A stretch of 64,000 bases of DNA from Breviolum minutum Mf 1.05b.01. Its lineage: Eukaryota > Sar > Dinophyceae > Suessiales > Symbiodiniaceae. The stretch spans positions 468,364 to 532,363 of the forward strand of contig DF239029.1 of the NCBI GenBank assembly GCA_000507305.1, in the 5' to 3' direction. The notes under the pieces are model-generated. The model worked only from the letters and a program-made list of their open reading frames with translations, did no database searches and was not told where the DNA came from. Of the stretch, positions 1-11,000 are shown piece after piece; positions within the stretch are counted from its first letter, which is position 1, and each line of letters opens with the position of its first letter. The position numbers and the translations under genes are program-made.

Positions 1-82
1 CCATAGCGGATGGCCGCTTGTGCTGCCTCGAAACTGGCATTCAAGGCCTCCGGTTGTCGAGTGCGGAAATCAACATGGCAGG
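1..82 (-). CDS. internal exon, cut by the left edge
   Basis: The minus frame reads RTRQPEALNASFEAAQ and stays open to the window edge. The nearest acceptor-like AG (tttccag) lies at 83-85, inside the end of a hairpin repeat, so the start is uncertain. Alanine- and glutamine-rich helical composition; family not recognised. Confidence 0.4.
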
Positions 83-170
83 CTGGAAAATCCCCCATCT
101 TCAATAGGGAAACACATCCACTCAATCCGGGTCCATTTTCCAGCCAGCCATGTTAGTTTACCAGAGGGTA
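77..170. repeat. hairpin element, family A (AACATGGCAGGCTGG)
   Basis: Arms caacatggcaggctggaaaa and ttttccagccagccatgtta face each other around a short loop and end in a GAGGGTA motif. Related copies, seen by eye, lie near 3000-3110, 20325-20350, 36252-36350, 49918-50025 and 57588-57680. It has no coding capacity and is probably a non-autonomous TIR element. Confidence 0.6.
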
Positions 171-290
171 TATTGTATATTGCAATTATATCATATATAT
201 ATATATCTATATACAGTCTATGTACATGGTATATATAAACAGAATGATACCAAGATAGAATAATTGACAACGCAATAATGAAGTACCAGT

Positions 291-396
291 ACCCTTCCTA
301 AAACTAACAGTTCGCCCCTGAAAATAGGCCATCCCAAAAGGAAAAAGGCTTGTCCTCCAAGCATCATTTTTAAGGGGCGAGCTGCTAAACTTCGGG
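291..396. repeat. TIR element, family B (CCCTNCCTGAAAC...)
   Basis: The ends accttcctaaaactaacag and gctgctaaacttcgggggt, with inner gcccctgaaaa and ttttaaggggc arms, form a hairpin. Better copies with TACCCTCC...GGAGGGTA ends are at 7311-7450, 31268-31380, 36135-36231, 40900-41020 and 42967-43100; diverged ones are at 8166-8272, 19851-19978, 36008-36110 and 48938-49031. No protein is encoded. Confidence 0.6.
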
Positions 397-813
397 GGTG
401 TATGGTGTGCATGAAAGGTCGAGTCGATATGCCTTAGAATTTCCATTGAATGCCACAAGAAACATCAGTAGAAACTTCCAGCGCGTGTCCAACCACAGGA
501 CTTGCCGGATGACTTGCCCATTGGCCATGGGGATGCCAGAAAAGTTAGAGGGTTCATCACAAAAAGAAAGATCTGTGACTTGAAAACATAAGAATTCAAC
601 ATTATGATATCATATGTATGTATATATATATACATTGTTTGGTCTCCTTCAAATTCCTTGTGTATATATAAATATATGTACACCCTGGGAAATTAACATG
701 GAACACAAAAAAATGATGATTTGGAAGATGGTGTTCCTTTTCAATTGGGTGAATTTCTAGGTTCCATGATGATACGTTCATCTTCGTTCCCATCTTCAAT
801 TGCCTCCATCCAT

Positions 814-903
814 TCAGCTATCCCCGGGAATGATTGTCCACGCCTGGCCAGCACCTAAAGCTCGATAGAAGGTCCTCAAGTGAGACGGATCAATCCAAAC
901 AAA
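814..903 (-). CDS. candidate exon
   Basis: The minus frame gives WIDPSHLRTFYRALG then GQAWTIIPGDS and a stop at 814. An inner GGTGCTGG could be a donor, so the 3' limit is open. The 5' boundary is not resolved. Composition is protein-like but no family is recognised. Confidence 0.35.
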   Translation of the reverse strand, partial: FVWIDPSHLRTFYRALGAGQAWTIIPGDS

Positions 904-1424
904 GATGATGGAAGTTAGAAGCTGAGCTTCTGAAAAAAAAACACATTGGTTTCCCGGTTTCCCTTCATAAGGCCGAAAATTAGACCCTTATATTATTTTG
1001 GGGGGGAAAACAAATTGCTATAATTCCTAAACCTGATCAGCTGGTTCAGTGGAACATATCCAACACAACTATCAGGTACAACCTCTGACGAATGGCGATT
1101 TAAACAAAACATGCTGTGTGGAAAAGTCGTTCCATTGAACCTAGGCATTCAGAGGATCCATCTTAAATTCTGTTAGGGATGCCCCAATGAAAAAGTCCCG
1201 CCAAAAAATAAAAATAGCTCCACTTTCCAAGAGATGTTCAATGCTAAACACATAAGTCTCACGATCAAAAGCAAGTATGTAGGGAGTCCCTGCATACTTG
1301 AACCAAAAGAATCCTCCCGTTTGTTAGAGGGGAAAATTCGCCCCCTGAAACCAACAAACAGAACCTCTGAAATCACTGGTTGCAAGATGAAGATGAAGAT
1401 TCCGTTTTGGTTAAAAAATACTCT

Positions 1425-1540
1425 CCAGGGAACTAACTTGTCCTACCTCGGGAAATTATCTCCACCCCAGGCATGTTTGAAGATTATGCTATTTTCCTTT
1501 TATTCCCAAGATGGGATATGTTAGTTCCCTGGAGAATAAA
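1425..1540. repeat. TIR element, family C (CTCCAGGGAACTAAC)
   Basis: The ends actctccagggaactaac and gttagttccctggagaat are inverted repeats. The best full copy is 52196-52308 (GTACCCTCCTGGGAATTAAC ... CCCTGGAGGGTAC). Others are at 7821-7930, 24963-25188 (interrupted), 46148-46233, 51308-51420 and 53735-53806. The inner sequence ggaaaatcatcgactcaaaa is shared by several copies. Confidence 0.6.
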
Positions 1541-1558
1541 TCGAGATCCTTCCAAGTC

Positions 1559-1663
1559 CTGCAGAACATCTGCGACGCGGCATCCAAAACGACGGCAGAG
1601 CAACACACGGCACGTCGCAAGCCACGACTTTCAATCAGCCTGTCGCTGGACTCGTCGTTTGAT
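1559..1663 (-). CDS. internal exon with a GA donor
   Basis: Acceptor tttgtcag precedes the frame SNDESSDRLIESRGL...AVVLDAASQMF. It ends TTCTGCAG|GACTTGG, a GA donor of the type known in dinoflagellates. The opposite strand is also open (108 codons) but has no matching splice sites. Family unknown. Confidence 0.45.
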
Positions 1664-2215
1664 CTGACAAAGATTAATGCGGACAGAAAAAAAATAAAAT
1701 TGTCAATAAAAAAACTTCAATGGCATGGGGATATCATGGGAACATTTTTGTTTACATATCAATCTCAAAAACATCTGGCAACATTCAACCACTTTTTGGG
1801 TGGGGAGGGAGTGTGTTTCACTTGGGTGGGAAAGTAAATGTTCCAAGTTGGATCCAAGATACTGGAGAAAAACAGCTGTGGCCAAAGATGTGTCGACCTA
1901 AATTAGGGAACCCAACCTTTTTCAACAACCGGAAATTTGATGAAAACTTGTATTTTTGATTCAGTAAACTACCAGAAATTGCGTGGCAACTGGCCCAGTG
2001 GCAAGTGAACCCTCTCCAAGTTGATTGACTTGACCCAACCATGGGGTACAATGATGAAGATGGGATGCTTTACAAAGGGCCTAAAAACTTCTTAAAAACA
2101 GACTTTTTTCGTGAAAACCCTTGACTCATATCTTTAAAACTCGCTGATTTTTTACGTGGTTTCACGGTTTGGTGTTTCCGCAACTCCAACGGCAGGTTGC
2201 ACCCTGGCTACCCGC

Positions 2216-2281
2216 CCCCCATGTTCCCCCACGAATCCACGACAACTCTCAAAGCCTCACCTCTGAACCAAGCTTTGTGAA
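2216..2281 (-). CDS. candidate exon
   Basis: After acceptor gcatgtag the frame reads HKAWFRGEALRVVVDSWGNMG. It is followed by a G|GCGGG donor of GC type, and by a stop if the exon is not spliced there. Family not recognised. Confidence 0.4.
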
Positions 2282-2608
2282 CTACATGCTAAGAAGACTA
2301 ACAATTGGATCCCATCCCACCTCAGTTGAATAGGAGGAGAATTCAGGGATATATACAAAAAAAGTTGGGGGATTCAAGTGAGGTATCAAGAATCTATACT
2401 TGGAAAGTGGTTTCTAAGAAAAATTTGTTTGGATCATCTTAGACGAATGGCAACGGTTTTCTTCCAGAGACAACTAGTCGTTCAAAATACTGCACAAAAA
2501 GAAAAGGATTCCACCACCATATGGCAACAATGATGGTGCAAAAATCCATCAATCCATCCATCCATCCATTTCATCCATCCACCTATCAATTTTTGTTGCC
2601 CCAGGAAC

Positions 2609-2684
2609 CATCCCAATTCGGCCAAATGTTCTGCTGGAAGTAAATGTGGTGAGCCATCTGTACCCTCCAGCACGACAGATCGTT
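2609..2684 (-). CDS. candidate exon
   Basis: Acceptor gttcttcag and donor GGATG|GTTCCT bracket the frame RSVVLEGTDGSPHLL...EHLAELG. A second frame (NDLSCWRVQMAHH) is also open here, so the phase is unproved. Confidence 0.4.
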
Positions 2685-3449
2685 CTGAAGAACCTTCACC
2701 TCCGACCGATGCGGTAGATGCGGTGGACCGAGAGATGGCATGGTGGTGATGGAAACTTTCAACCAGCCTCCCCCCAAAAAATAGTGGGGGTGTTCACCAA
2801 TATTATATATTGGTTTGGTAAAAAATTGGGTGTTCACCATTTTTTGATTGATTTCATCAATTTGAGATTATTTTGGGGGGGAGACATCTCCCTAGTTTTG
2901 AGACACATATTGGAGATTCTTTGGGAATCTTCCAGCTCCAAAGTGTCATTGAAGATTTGAGATAACCACATCGCACAAGAGAAAACAACAGCCCTCCGGA
3001 GAACTAACATGGCAGGCTGGGAAATCCCCATGTTCAATTGGAAATATAAATACATCTTCATTCATGGTGGATCTTCCAGCCTGTCATGTTAGTTTTCCAT
3101 GGGCTAACTTAGAAATGATACCGTCGATGGATGGTCATAATCGAAACTCGAAACTCACCTATAGGTTGGATCCTCGTAGCAAATAAAGGTTTAGGTTGGG
3201 ATTTGCTACAAAAAATCTGGCTCACGAAAAAAACCCTCCTACTTTCCATGAAATCTTGGAGTTTTAATAGGGATCCTTATATTACAATAAGGGTAGTTCC
3301 ACCGGGATCATTACATTTTTAGATTTTTTAGTAGGAAATCCCAACCTACATCTTTATTTGCCCCTGTGACCTTGAAGGGGGGGACAACCCAAGCCATACA
3401 ATACAACACCAAACTAGTGCTTCATCTTTATTTGCCACTGTTGCCTCCT

Positions 3450-3512
3450 GTGGCCCGGCCTTCAGCTGCGCAATGCGCCGCCAGGTGCACAATTTCAGGA
3501 CCTTTTTTTTGG
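3450..3512 (-). CDS. candidate exon, boundaries approximate
   Basis: A GC-rich patch in AT-rich surroundings reads TWRRIAQLKAGPQEA on the minus strand. A GA-type donor (CCACAG|GAGG) may end it. Its low-coordinate side abuts a repeated motif catctttatttgcc, also seen at 3349. Weak evidence. Confidence 0.3.
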
Positions 3513-4147
3513 TCGAGAAAAACACCGTGGGATGATGAGATTTTTTCGAAAAGGATGTCCCTACAAAAAGGATAAAAATGGAAGAACATTGCCACCAAAA
3601 CCAGCAGTTTGAGGAGGATTTCCCTTGTTTTCTTGGTAGTTTTGGAAGGGTGTCCTTTATTTTGGTTACTTAGGGGAGTATAGTTAGGGCCTCTTCTACT
3701 AAAACATGAAAGACATTTTTTCTGTTAACACGTGCATTCTTGTGCAAGACATGGTATGCTCTGAAAACATCGAAAACTTGACTTGTCTTGAAAACACGCT
3801 TGAAAATGCATAAGACCAGGATGTTTTTAAATTGGCCAATCCTCATTTTGTAGCAGGATGTTGAAAGCAAATCGCTGATGTATCTTCACTTGTGTAACTT
3901 TGCTCAAGCCCCCCGGTAAAATGCAATACATCGAAAATCGCAAGGAACTTTTTCGGATCTCTCCATCTACCTTTTCATCAGTTTTCTAGTAATACCTCCA
4001 CCTTCATTCAAAAAACGACAAAAAAAACATCAGGTTTTTGGGAGAGTAAAGTCGAGTGTGTTTCAGGAATTTGAAACTGAGACCTTGAGTAACAACAATG
4101 CTTCAGTGGGCATCTGTAAGCGTTCCACTGTTTTCAGCATGGACTTA

Positions 4148-4229
4148 GTACAGCTGGACCACCAGATGTGCTAAGTTTGTGGCGGCTTTTGCTGAGTAGC
4201 ACCTGAAAAGTGCAACCGTGCTGCCGCAA
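4148..4229 (-). CDS. candidate exon
   Basis: Acceptor tcccacag opens the frame LRQHGCTFQVLLSKSRHK...TSGGPAVL. The donor is unclear. Product unknown. Confidence 0.4.
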
Positions 4230-4477
4230 CTGTGGGAGGGTTCAAGGTCTGGTATTTGCCGGACAAAGAGTCCTGGCTACGATATATCGATTTAAAGTGC
4301 ATAGTATATGAATACCATGTATTTGAACACCGTGTATCTAACATATATCTCCATATACATGTACTTTATGTACATGTGTGTATATATATATATATATGTT
4401 TCTATATTATGTTCTTCCTGTTGAATACGAATCCCCAAAAAAAAAACAACAAACAACAAGACACATAGCTGCATAGC

Positions 4478-4585
4478 TGAAGCCCCGGTGCATCCCTGCC
4501 TCCTGTAACGCCTCGCTGGTGGCACTGCGCACCTCAACGCTCAAGCCATCGGCGCTGGCCAAGGCCTGGCCAAAACCGGTGGCAA
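4478..4585 (-). CDS. internal exon
   Basis: Acceptor gttctcag begins a GC-rich patch reading ATGFGQALASADGLSVEV then TSEALQEAGMHRGF. Alternating alanine and leucine helix-like composition and codon-like GC content contrast sharply with the AT-rich flanks. The 3' limit is approximate; the family is not recognised. Confidence 0.45.
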
Positions 4586-4948
4586 CTGAGAACCTCCATT
4601 TTTAGGGGTTGTAACCCATACATTGGGGGTTAAAAACCTTCAATTTTCATGGTTCTTGGGGGTTCAAGGGTAATGGATAATTGGTAGTTCATCCCAGGAT
4701 GGTTAGTTGATATCAATGGCTAATTCAGAAATCCGGCGATCACCAGTTGAGGTTGCTAATGAACATCCCATTATTTACCCATTAATTTATACCACTATTT
4801 ACATTAGGTAATACCCAGTATAATTATCCCATTTCTAACCTTGGAGTTGGTAGTGAACATCCCGTTATTTCAAAGGTTTTTTTTACATCCCAGGTGGTGC
4901 TCGCTGGATTTCTGAACCATCAACAGTATCAACGAATGAATAATGATA

Positions 4949-5216
4949 AATTCCACAAAAACACACCGGTTTGATTTTACATCATTGATTAATCATAAAG
5001 TGTTCTTATGTCATTTTTCAATGGTAAATTGGTGGTTTGGGGCCCCGGTGCTTTTGGGATTCTAGGGGTGCCCCCCAAGTAGGAATTCCTTTCATAAGGG
5101 GATCCCAAAAATCCAAACCACCGGGCCCCAAACTGCCAAGTAACCATTAGTTGATAGGATAAATTCCCAAAAAACACACCTGTTTGATTTTAGATCATTG
5201 ATTGATTATGAAAAAT
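4949..5216. repeat. 50-bp direct repeats flanking a hairpin
   Basis: The copies at 4949-5003 and 5163-5216 both contain aacacacc-gtttgatttta-atcattgatt. Between them lies an inverted repeat, ggtggtttggggccccggtg against ccaaaccaccgggccccaaa. This looks like a hairpin element flanked by a duplicated segment. No coding frame. Confidence 0.5.
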
Positions 5217-5472
5217 CTTCAAAAGCATAGCTGGCATAGCTTTTAAATATACAGATATGAGTAAACTATACAGTAGAAATTGAAAATCCTGAAATTGAGC
5301 AAGTTTCTTGATCTTTGGATTGTTTGTCCTCTGATGTTGTTACCCTCCTGCAAGATAGCTGGAACTTCTACCACTTTGGGGCACTTTCCACCAGCTGTAC
5401 TAGATTAGAAAATAACCCACTGATTTTCACATGGAGTCAATCCTTGTCGGAGAGTGGCCGTTTGCAACCCAC

Positions 5473-5554
5473 CTTTGACCCCAAGGCGAAGTGATTGAAA
5501 TCCACACCCCACGAGAGCCTCCCATTCTGCCCTGACGTTGAGTTCACGTAGACC
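5473..5554 (-). CDS. internal exon
   Basis: Acceptor cccttggcaaag and donor GTCAAAG|GTGGG bound 82 nt reading GLRELNVRAEWEALVG then CGFQSLRLGVK. The bounded frame has no stop. Helical, leucine-rich; unknown family. Confidence 0.6.
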
Positions 5555-5874
5555 CTTTGCCAAGGGAGAAGCATAGCAAAAGCACGTGTGCAACGAGGAA
5601 GATTGGCTCCTTATTTTGTTGGACCGGTGGACCAAGAGTTACAGCAAAGATCAAAAAGATTTTGCCTGGTGTAGTAGCACAACAAACAAGTTAGTTGTTG
5701 AAAGTCTAAAGTCTAAAGGTGCACAAACCATGCCACAAGAAACATCATCAACTTGTCCTGGAGACTTTTGATTTGCACACCCTCTTCACAAAAAACGTTT
5801 CTCCCAACATTTCCCAACTAATCTTTGAATCTCTCCACCATCTATCATCCCAAGCTTCATTTGGCTCACACGAC

Positions 5875-5989
5875 CTTGTTGTTCCACTTTCTCAGGCGCC
5901 AAGGAGGGCGCTTGGGCGCAGCAACTGGGTTCGGAAGCCGGCGCAGCGCGGTGCAACTTCTCGGCCGGTGCGGGCTCTTGTCGTGAGAG
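5875..5989 (-). CDS. internal exon
   Basis: Acceptor acttcttgcag and donor CAACAAG|GTCGTG bound 115 nt reading LSRQEPAPAEKLHRAA then SCCAQAPSLAPEKVEQQ. It is proline- and alanine-rich, likely a linker. The plus strand is also open (a serine/arginine-rich frame) but has poorer splice signals. Confidence 0.45.
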
Positions 5990-6299
5990 CTGCAAGAAGT
6001 TCCAATGCTCAGGGCCATAGGCACGTGGAGATTCCTGGAACGAACGGGTGGGGTGGTGAAGACAAGTTAAGACCCAAGGCTCATTGAAGCTTTTTGAGGA
6101 GCTGATCTAAGCAAACATTGGATTTTTCAACTTTCGCAATTTGATGGATGTTGGTCTTTTTAAAGGTGTGAATCTATGATGATGTGTATTCACCTAGCAG
6201 CTTCACAAGGACACTGAGAGGGTTTATTCTAAGGAGGTAGATATAATTTGAGTTGTGAAGACCCACCACCACACACACCCACACACAAACCGCGACCAC

Positions 6300-6422
6300 C
6301 CATTTGGGCCGAATCTACGAATCTCCTCGCCCTCCGAAGCATCCGTGGGCAACTCCGCGATGACGTTCCAGGCTGATCGCCAGTCATCCTCCGGCTCAGA
6401 CCCATCGTAGGCCTCCGGAAGA
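6300..6422 (-). CDS. internal exon, acidic
   Basis: Acceptor gctcccaag and donor AAATGG|GTGGTC bound 123 nt reading SLPEAYDGSEPEDDWRS then AWNVIAELPTDASEG and EEIRRFGPNG. The motif SEGEEI-RF recurs in the exon at 6701-6775, which suggests one protein or duplicated exons. Confidence 0.55.
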
Positions 6423-6700
6423 CTTGGGAGCAGCAGGTGAAGGGGAGAGTTGGGACTCAATAGGAAGGTCTCTATTTTTTTGATGAGGAAAACAACTTTC
6501 TCCGTTAAAAATGGTTGTTGGGAGGGTTAAAAAAGGTCTTTCCTTTATAAATCCTCATTTCAAGATACTGGAATAGCTTTTTGCATCAAAACCAAAAAAA
6601 AACATAGTTTTCAACCACCCGACCTGTACTAGTATCAACTTTTAAATCCCCCTTTACATATCAACGGCCCCACACAAACCATCCTCACCAAAAACACCAC

Positions 6701-6775
6701 CCGCCTTGAGACCGTGACCCTCCGCTCTGCGTCGTTCGAAGCGACAAAGAATCTCTTCACCTTCAGATTCAGTCA
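6701..6775 (-). CDS. internal exon sharing the SEGEEI motif
   Basis: Acceptor tgtttccag and donor AAGGCGG|GTGGTG bound 75 nt reading TESEGEEILCRFERRR then AEGHGLKA. In minus-strand order it lies immediately upstream of the 6300-6422 exon, with which it shares SEGEEI-RF. Confidence 0.5.
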
Positions 6776-7231
6776 CTGGAAACACCTCGATGCATCGCCG
6801 ATGCATCGCCAGGATTTTGCAATGGAGGAACTGGAAAAAATTTGGGGGGGGATTTGAATTTTTTTGGGCAGGGTTAAAGATTTCTTGAGTCGATTTATAT
6901 GTGTATATATATATATACATGTTAGGTTGGGTGTAATAGGAAAAAACGCATTGAAAAGCAATCTCTATATCTAAATGTTAGGTTGCTGATGGCCGATTTT
7001 TTAGGCGCTGACATAGACCTCTAACACATGACGGAACGGGGTCCATGAAGCCTGAAATCTTCATCTCTGATATGCTCGCTTCGTTTTTCTATAGGGGGAA
7101 GAACGAAACAACACCCCTAGCTTAACTTGACTCCTGGGTCAATATATATATATATACAGTATACACAATACATGTGGATTCCCAGATTTCTTCTTTGAAA
7201 ATCCACCAGTTGGTTGGGATTTGGAGTCCAC

Positions 7232-7290
7232 CAGTTGATGGATCGACTGGATCGGCGGCGGCGATTATTTTGTTCATGTGGAGCTCCAGC
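7232..7290 (-). CDS. candidate exon
   Basis: Acceptor tttcctgaag and donor ATCAACTG|GTGGAC bound 59 nt reading LELHMNKIIAAADPVDPS. A second frame (EQNNRRRRSSRS) is also open. Confidence 0.4.
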
Positions 7291-7310
7291 CTTCAGGAAA
7301 CAATCCTCAA

Positions 7311-7450
7311 TACCCTCCCTGAAACAAACAGCAAGTCCGGCCCCGCAAAACATGAGCCGATTTTTACAAAAGGAAAGCCGGATCTAGTATTCCAACCATC
7401 CATTTTTGTTTCAGGTGCTTGGCCAGCTGTTATTTTTTCAGGGAGGGTAT
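7311..7450. repeat. family B element, near-complete copy
   Basis: It starts accctccctgaaacaaacag and ends agctgttattttttcagggagggta, so the outer arms pair over about 20 bases and TA lies outside them. This is the clearest example of the TACCCTCC...GGAGGGTA architecture. It has no reading frame of its own. Confidence 0.65.
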
Positions 7451-7526
7451 ATAATTTGTCCCTTTCTGTAAAGGGCTTCAATTTTTTTTGTTGGAAACCT
7501 CAGCAAACCCGACTCACCCAACTCAC

Positions 7527-7572
7527 CCGAAAGAACCGAAGGTACGGAAGTGGCAAACTCTGCATAGATCTC
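7527..7572 (-). CDS. internal exon
   Basis: Acceptor tgatatgtcag and a consensus donor TTTCGG|GTGAGT bound 46 nt reading EIYAEFATSVPSVLS. Short but with strong splice signals. Unknown family. Confidence 0.45.
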
Positions 7573-8329
7573 CTGACATATCAGGCATCTGGGGATGCTT
7601 CAAAAAAAAAATCGAAACTTACAACCGGTTCACATCTTCCTTTTCAAGCATTGGAGATGAGTTTCAAAAGTGACAATGAATTTTACTTTTTATCTTTATC
7701 ATTATCGGATTGTTGTAGACATTGGGATTTCGCGGAGTGTACTGGTATCCATCAGTTGGGATGAAAAACGATCAGTGGAAAACCTCTGGAACGCCCAGGG
7801 ATCATGATGTTTGCATTAAAAGCTACCCTCCAGGAAACGAGAAAACACATCCCACCTAGGGAACAGCCGGAAAATCATCGACTCAAAATGCTTCGTAAAA
7901 AACGGGATATGTTAGTTCCCAGGAGGGTAATTCACACTACTTTTTCCATAGGAACCTTAACTTTGCGTTGACTCAAATGAGCTCTCTTCTCAAGATTGAT
8001 TGCAAAATGCCCAAGTAGAAATGAAAACTATATGACTCAAGGAACCCGAAAAATTGCGCCAAAAATGCAGAAATGCTGGGACTATGAAATATGAATGATT
8101 TTAGCCTCCTTCATTTAGGATGCTCCCCACACAGTTGAAAACTGTTGAATAAGGAAAGCAAACATACCACCCCTGAAGTTTAACAGATCGCCCCTGAAAA
8201 AAGATGGTTGGAAGACGATCCTCTCCTTTTGGGATGGGAAATGTTCAAGGGCCACGTTAAACTTCGCTGGGGTAATCATATGAGTCACGGAAAGAAAAAA
8301 CTTCTTACTGTACTTTCCGTTATACTGGT

Positions 8330-8448
8330 TCATTAATAAAGATCCTTAGAACGATTTATTATAATCCCAACATAACTGGGTAGTTTGTCATCCCCCTATA
8401 TAACCTAACCAACCAGGGTCCCTTTGTTCATTGCTCATATGCTTTCAC
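8330..8448. repeat. family F element next to a splice donor
   Basis: It contains tttattataatcccaacataactgggtagtttg and ends aaccaaccagggtccctttgttcattgctca. Relatives are at 3225-3345, 10440-10515, 12005-12110, 25560-25720, 33530-33620, 47930-48026 and 49780-49940. On the minus strand the copies at 8330, 12005 and 47930 begin at an exon donor. Confidence 0.55.
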
Positions 8449-8495
8449 AGCTCCCAGCCTCTGAACAGCTCGGCTCTGGGGCTGGCTCGTTGGAT
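8449..8495 (-). CDS. candidate exon beside a family F repeat
   Basis: The minus frame SNEPAPEPSCSEAGS ends AGCT|GTGAAAGC, where the family F element begins. The plus strand also shows a good exon here (acceptor gctttcacag, donor GGTTTG|GTGAGA), so the strand is not certain. The minus strand is preferred because of the parallel at 12111 and 48027. Confidence 0.35.
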
Positions 8496-9039
8496 CTCGG
8501 TTTGGTGAGAGTTTGATAAGATAGCTATCATCGATATCACATAGTTATCCATGTTTTTCATTGTTTTTCCAAATCTAGAACTTAGATCTGTATCTATATC
8601 ATCCTAATATCTAAGTCTACATTCATCATATACATACTATATGTATAGTTTTTCTTTTTTTAATTTATAGGTGCAAGGTGCAGGGCAATAACTTGACCAA
8701 GTCTAAAACCAATGTTTTTTTTCTTGATTTGAGGGGATCGACATCCCTCTACACTGTAGCTGGACGCAGGAGCAAAGAACCCACTTGGTTTCGAAATGAT
8801 TAAGAACACCCAAAGATGGAATATCACTAGGAATGTGTATTATATACACACATAATAGATGTATATATATATATACATATAATTGCATGCACAATCATAC
8901 TTATATGTACTTATATACTTTGCATGTACAGGCACAGTATTTGATGTTGCTTAAGTAGTCCAAATCAACAGTCCGCTCCCCCCACCTCCCCCCCCTTTTT
9001 TTGGTTGCGATTTGAGTAACTTTGATGCATGCCACCGTT

Positions 9040-9110
9040 CACGCCAGCGTTGGATCCATTCGTTCCTCGTGAGGGGCTTTCGCGGAAACATATCCACCCT
9101 CCGGCAAACA
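9040..9110 (-). CDS. candidate exon
   Basis: The minus frame LPEGGYVSAKAPHEERMDP ends ACGCTG|GCGTGA, a GC donor. The acceptor is not clear, so the limits are approximate. Confidence 0.35.
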
Positions 9111-9328
9111 AGCATGGCTGTTTAAAAAAAAAAACGGTCCCCATGGAAAAAACACATCTACACTTAGTGCAATTACTGGTGATGAAGCTCTTTTTCACCG
9201 AATCCCTTCTTTCAGCTTTTGGTGTGGTTTACTTGAATTCCTAGCACTTCACTGGCTGCATTTTTCCTGCAATTTGGTTGCCAATAACTATTGGGATCCA
9301 TGGAGATATCCAGTGATATGGTCAAAAC

Positions 9329-9388
9329 TTCTAAGCCAAAATACACTTCAGCTTCCTCCAAATCATCACCATCTGCAAGAACTGCCGC
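9329..9388 (-). CDS. internal exon after a 61-nt intron
   Basis: Acceptor gcccccttccag opens the 20-codon frame AAVLADGDDLEEAEVYFG, ending TTAGAA|GTTTTG. The preceding exon (9450-9563) ends in phase 0 and this one starts in phase 0. Product unknown; acidic. Confidence 0.55.
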
Positions 9389-9449
9389 CTGGAAGGGGGC
9401 AAACCCCACGGTTCGATCAAAGGTGGAGTGACACACATCCCCCAGAAAC

Positions 9450-9563
9450 CTCCACATCCAACAACATGTCACTTGGCCTTGGCACGTTCCTCATGATAGA
9501 TGCGCCAGGCACACTCATCGCAACACCTTGGGGGTACATCAGCTTTTCAGAAAGACAAATGAT
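9450..9563 (-). CDS. internal exon before a 61-nt intron
   Basis: Acceptor cattctcag, 38 whole codons (IICLSEKLMYPQGVAMS to PSDMLLDVE), donor GTGGAG|GTTTCT. The intron 9389-9449 ends in a pyrimidine-rich gtttgcccccttccag. Reading straight through without splicing meets a stop in this frame. Confidence 0.55.
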
Positions 9564-9941
9564 CTGAGAATGAAACCCCGCAGTTGGAGGCTTGGCACAC
9601 TTCATGGCAAGTATTGAAAAAAATTGCCAATCTACAAATGAAAGTGCTTTTGTTGCATTTCAGTACCACCTATATCACATAGTTCTTAGATTCTTAGATG
9701 CGCTATATCACATAGTACTTAAATTTTTGGATGCATAGGCCATCTGAATCTCAATCATAACAGTGTTGGAATCCTCAAACGGGGAGTGTCACAAATCAAC
9801 TTGGCAACACAAAAACGAACTAACTCATCCTTTGGGATCACAAAATCTCCTACTGACTGTGCAATCTCATTACGCTCCTTAAACGTTTCAATAGTAGGCA
9901 CGGACTCAGTTCGTTGAAGCCCAACTAATAGGGAGTTTCAC

Positions 9942-10078
9942 CTGTTCATAGCCTGTCCAGCCAAGACACTTGTGATCTTCGACCCAAGCCGCCTCACCAT
10001 CAGGGTGGGCCCAGCAACCACATTCCAAGCAAAAGAAAGGCCCATCCTCTTCATCCTCAGCCACGGCCAGGCTAACTC
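9942..10078 (-). CDS. internal exon with a cysteine/histidine cluster
   Basis: Acceptor tttttaaag and donor GAACAG|GTGAAA bound 137 nt reading GVSLAVAEDEEDGPFFC then LECGCWAHPDGEAAW and EDHKCLGWTGYEQ. The pattern C-x2-C-x-C-x2-H...H-x-C could bind zinc, but no named zinc-finger family fits with certainty. Confidence 0.6.
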
Positions 10079-10587
10079 CTTTAAAAAGATTGAAGGAAAC
10101 AAGAACCCCTGGCCGCCCCGGCCCCCCCAAAAAAAAGATAAAAGGCTGCCAAACCTTCAACAGCAACACACAGATCGTTCGTTTCAAAAAACATTTAGAC
10201 GATGTATGTGCACTCCTCTAGCCCTTTCTGAAAGTAAACTCAAAAATTACTTGAGCGTATAGAAATCAATATCTACATTTACATATATGTAGAATATGTT
10301 TGTATATAAGATACATTATGATTCTTCTGGGTTGTCAGTCTGAATATGAAATACATACTGTATCATATAAGCAAAAAAGAAAAACCTCACCTCACCTGGC
10401 CCGATGAAAAGGGGGCTCCAAGGTTGGCCCCAGGCAACTCCGCGTTGTTTAATGGTTTATCATGATCCCCATGCAACGGGGTAGTTCATTCATCCCCAAC
10501 AAATCCCCTAAACACTCAGGGGAATCATTTGTGAAATTGTCAACCTAAAATAGTTTTGAAGTTTTGTTGCTTTTGTACTTGTGGGTT

Positions 10588-10685
10588 TCAGTTTCTGACG
10601 CCGATGATATTGTGACCATAGTTGTAATAAATGGCAAGAAATGATTCCCTGTACCCTTCCTTCAGGCGATCTCCCATGTGCATCA
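10588..10685 (-). CDS. exon, possibly 3' terminal
   Basis: Acceptor gtatgtcag is followed by MHMGDRLKEGYRESFL then AIYYNYGHNIIGVRN and TGA. Either this is a real C-terminus or a GT donor (GGC|GTCAG) removes the stop. Aromatic-rich; family unknown. Confidence 0.5.
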
Positions 10686-10865
10686 CTGACATACATTGTT
10701 TGAATGAAGGCTTGGTTGCAGGTTGATTTATTTTCCCCCTGATTGAGTTTATAGTAGTCCTTAAGTGGTTTCAACCCATCTCCCCTACTGTAAGGGTTTT
10801 TTACAAAAATGAAAAAAAATACAGTAAATCACCACCTAAAAACAGTCCCCTTCTCAGGGTGAAAT

Positions 10866-11000
10866 CGTGAACTCCCTTCCACTTTTGACCCAACCCATTA
10901 ATAAACGACGAAAGGACGATGCCACTGGTCAACTCATCATCCGCGCAACTCTCTTCACCCAGGTCACCCATCTGCTCCTGGGAGGGAGCTGCTGAGGTTG
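10866..11000 (-). CDS. internal exon, limits approximate
   Basis: The minus frame reads STSAAPSQEQMGDLGEE then SCADDELTSGIVLSSF and NGLGQKWKGVHDF. An acceptor catcaacctcag fits the 5' side; several donors are possible. Serine- and acid-rich. Confidence 0.45.
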
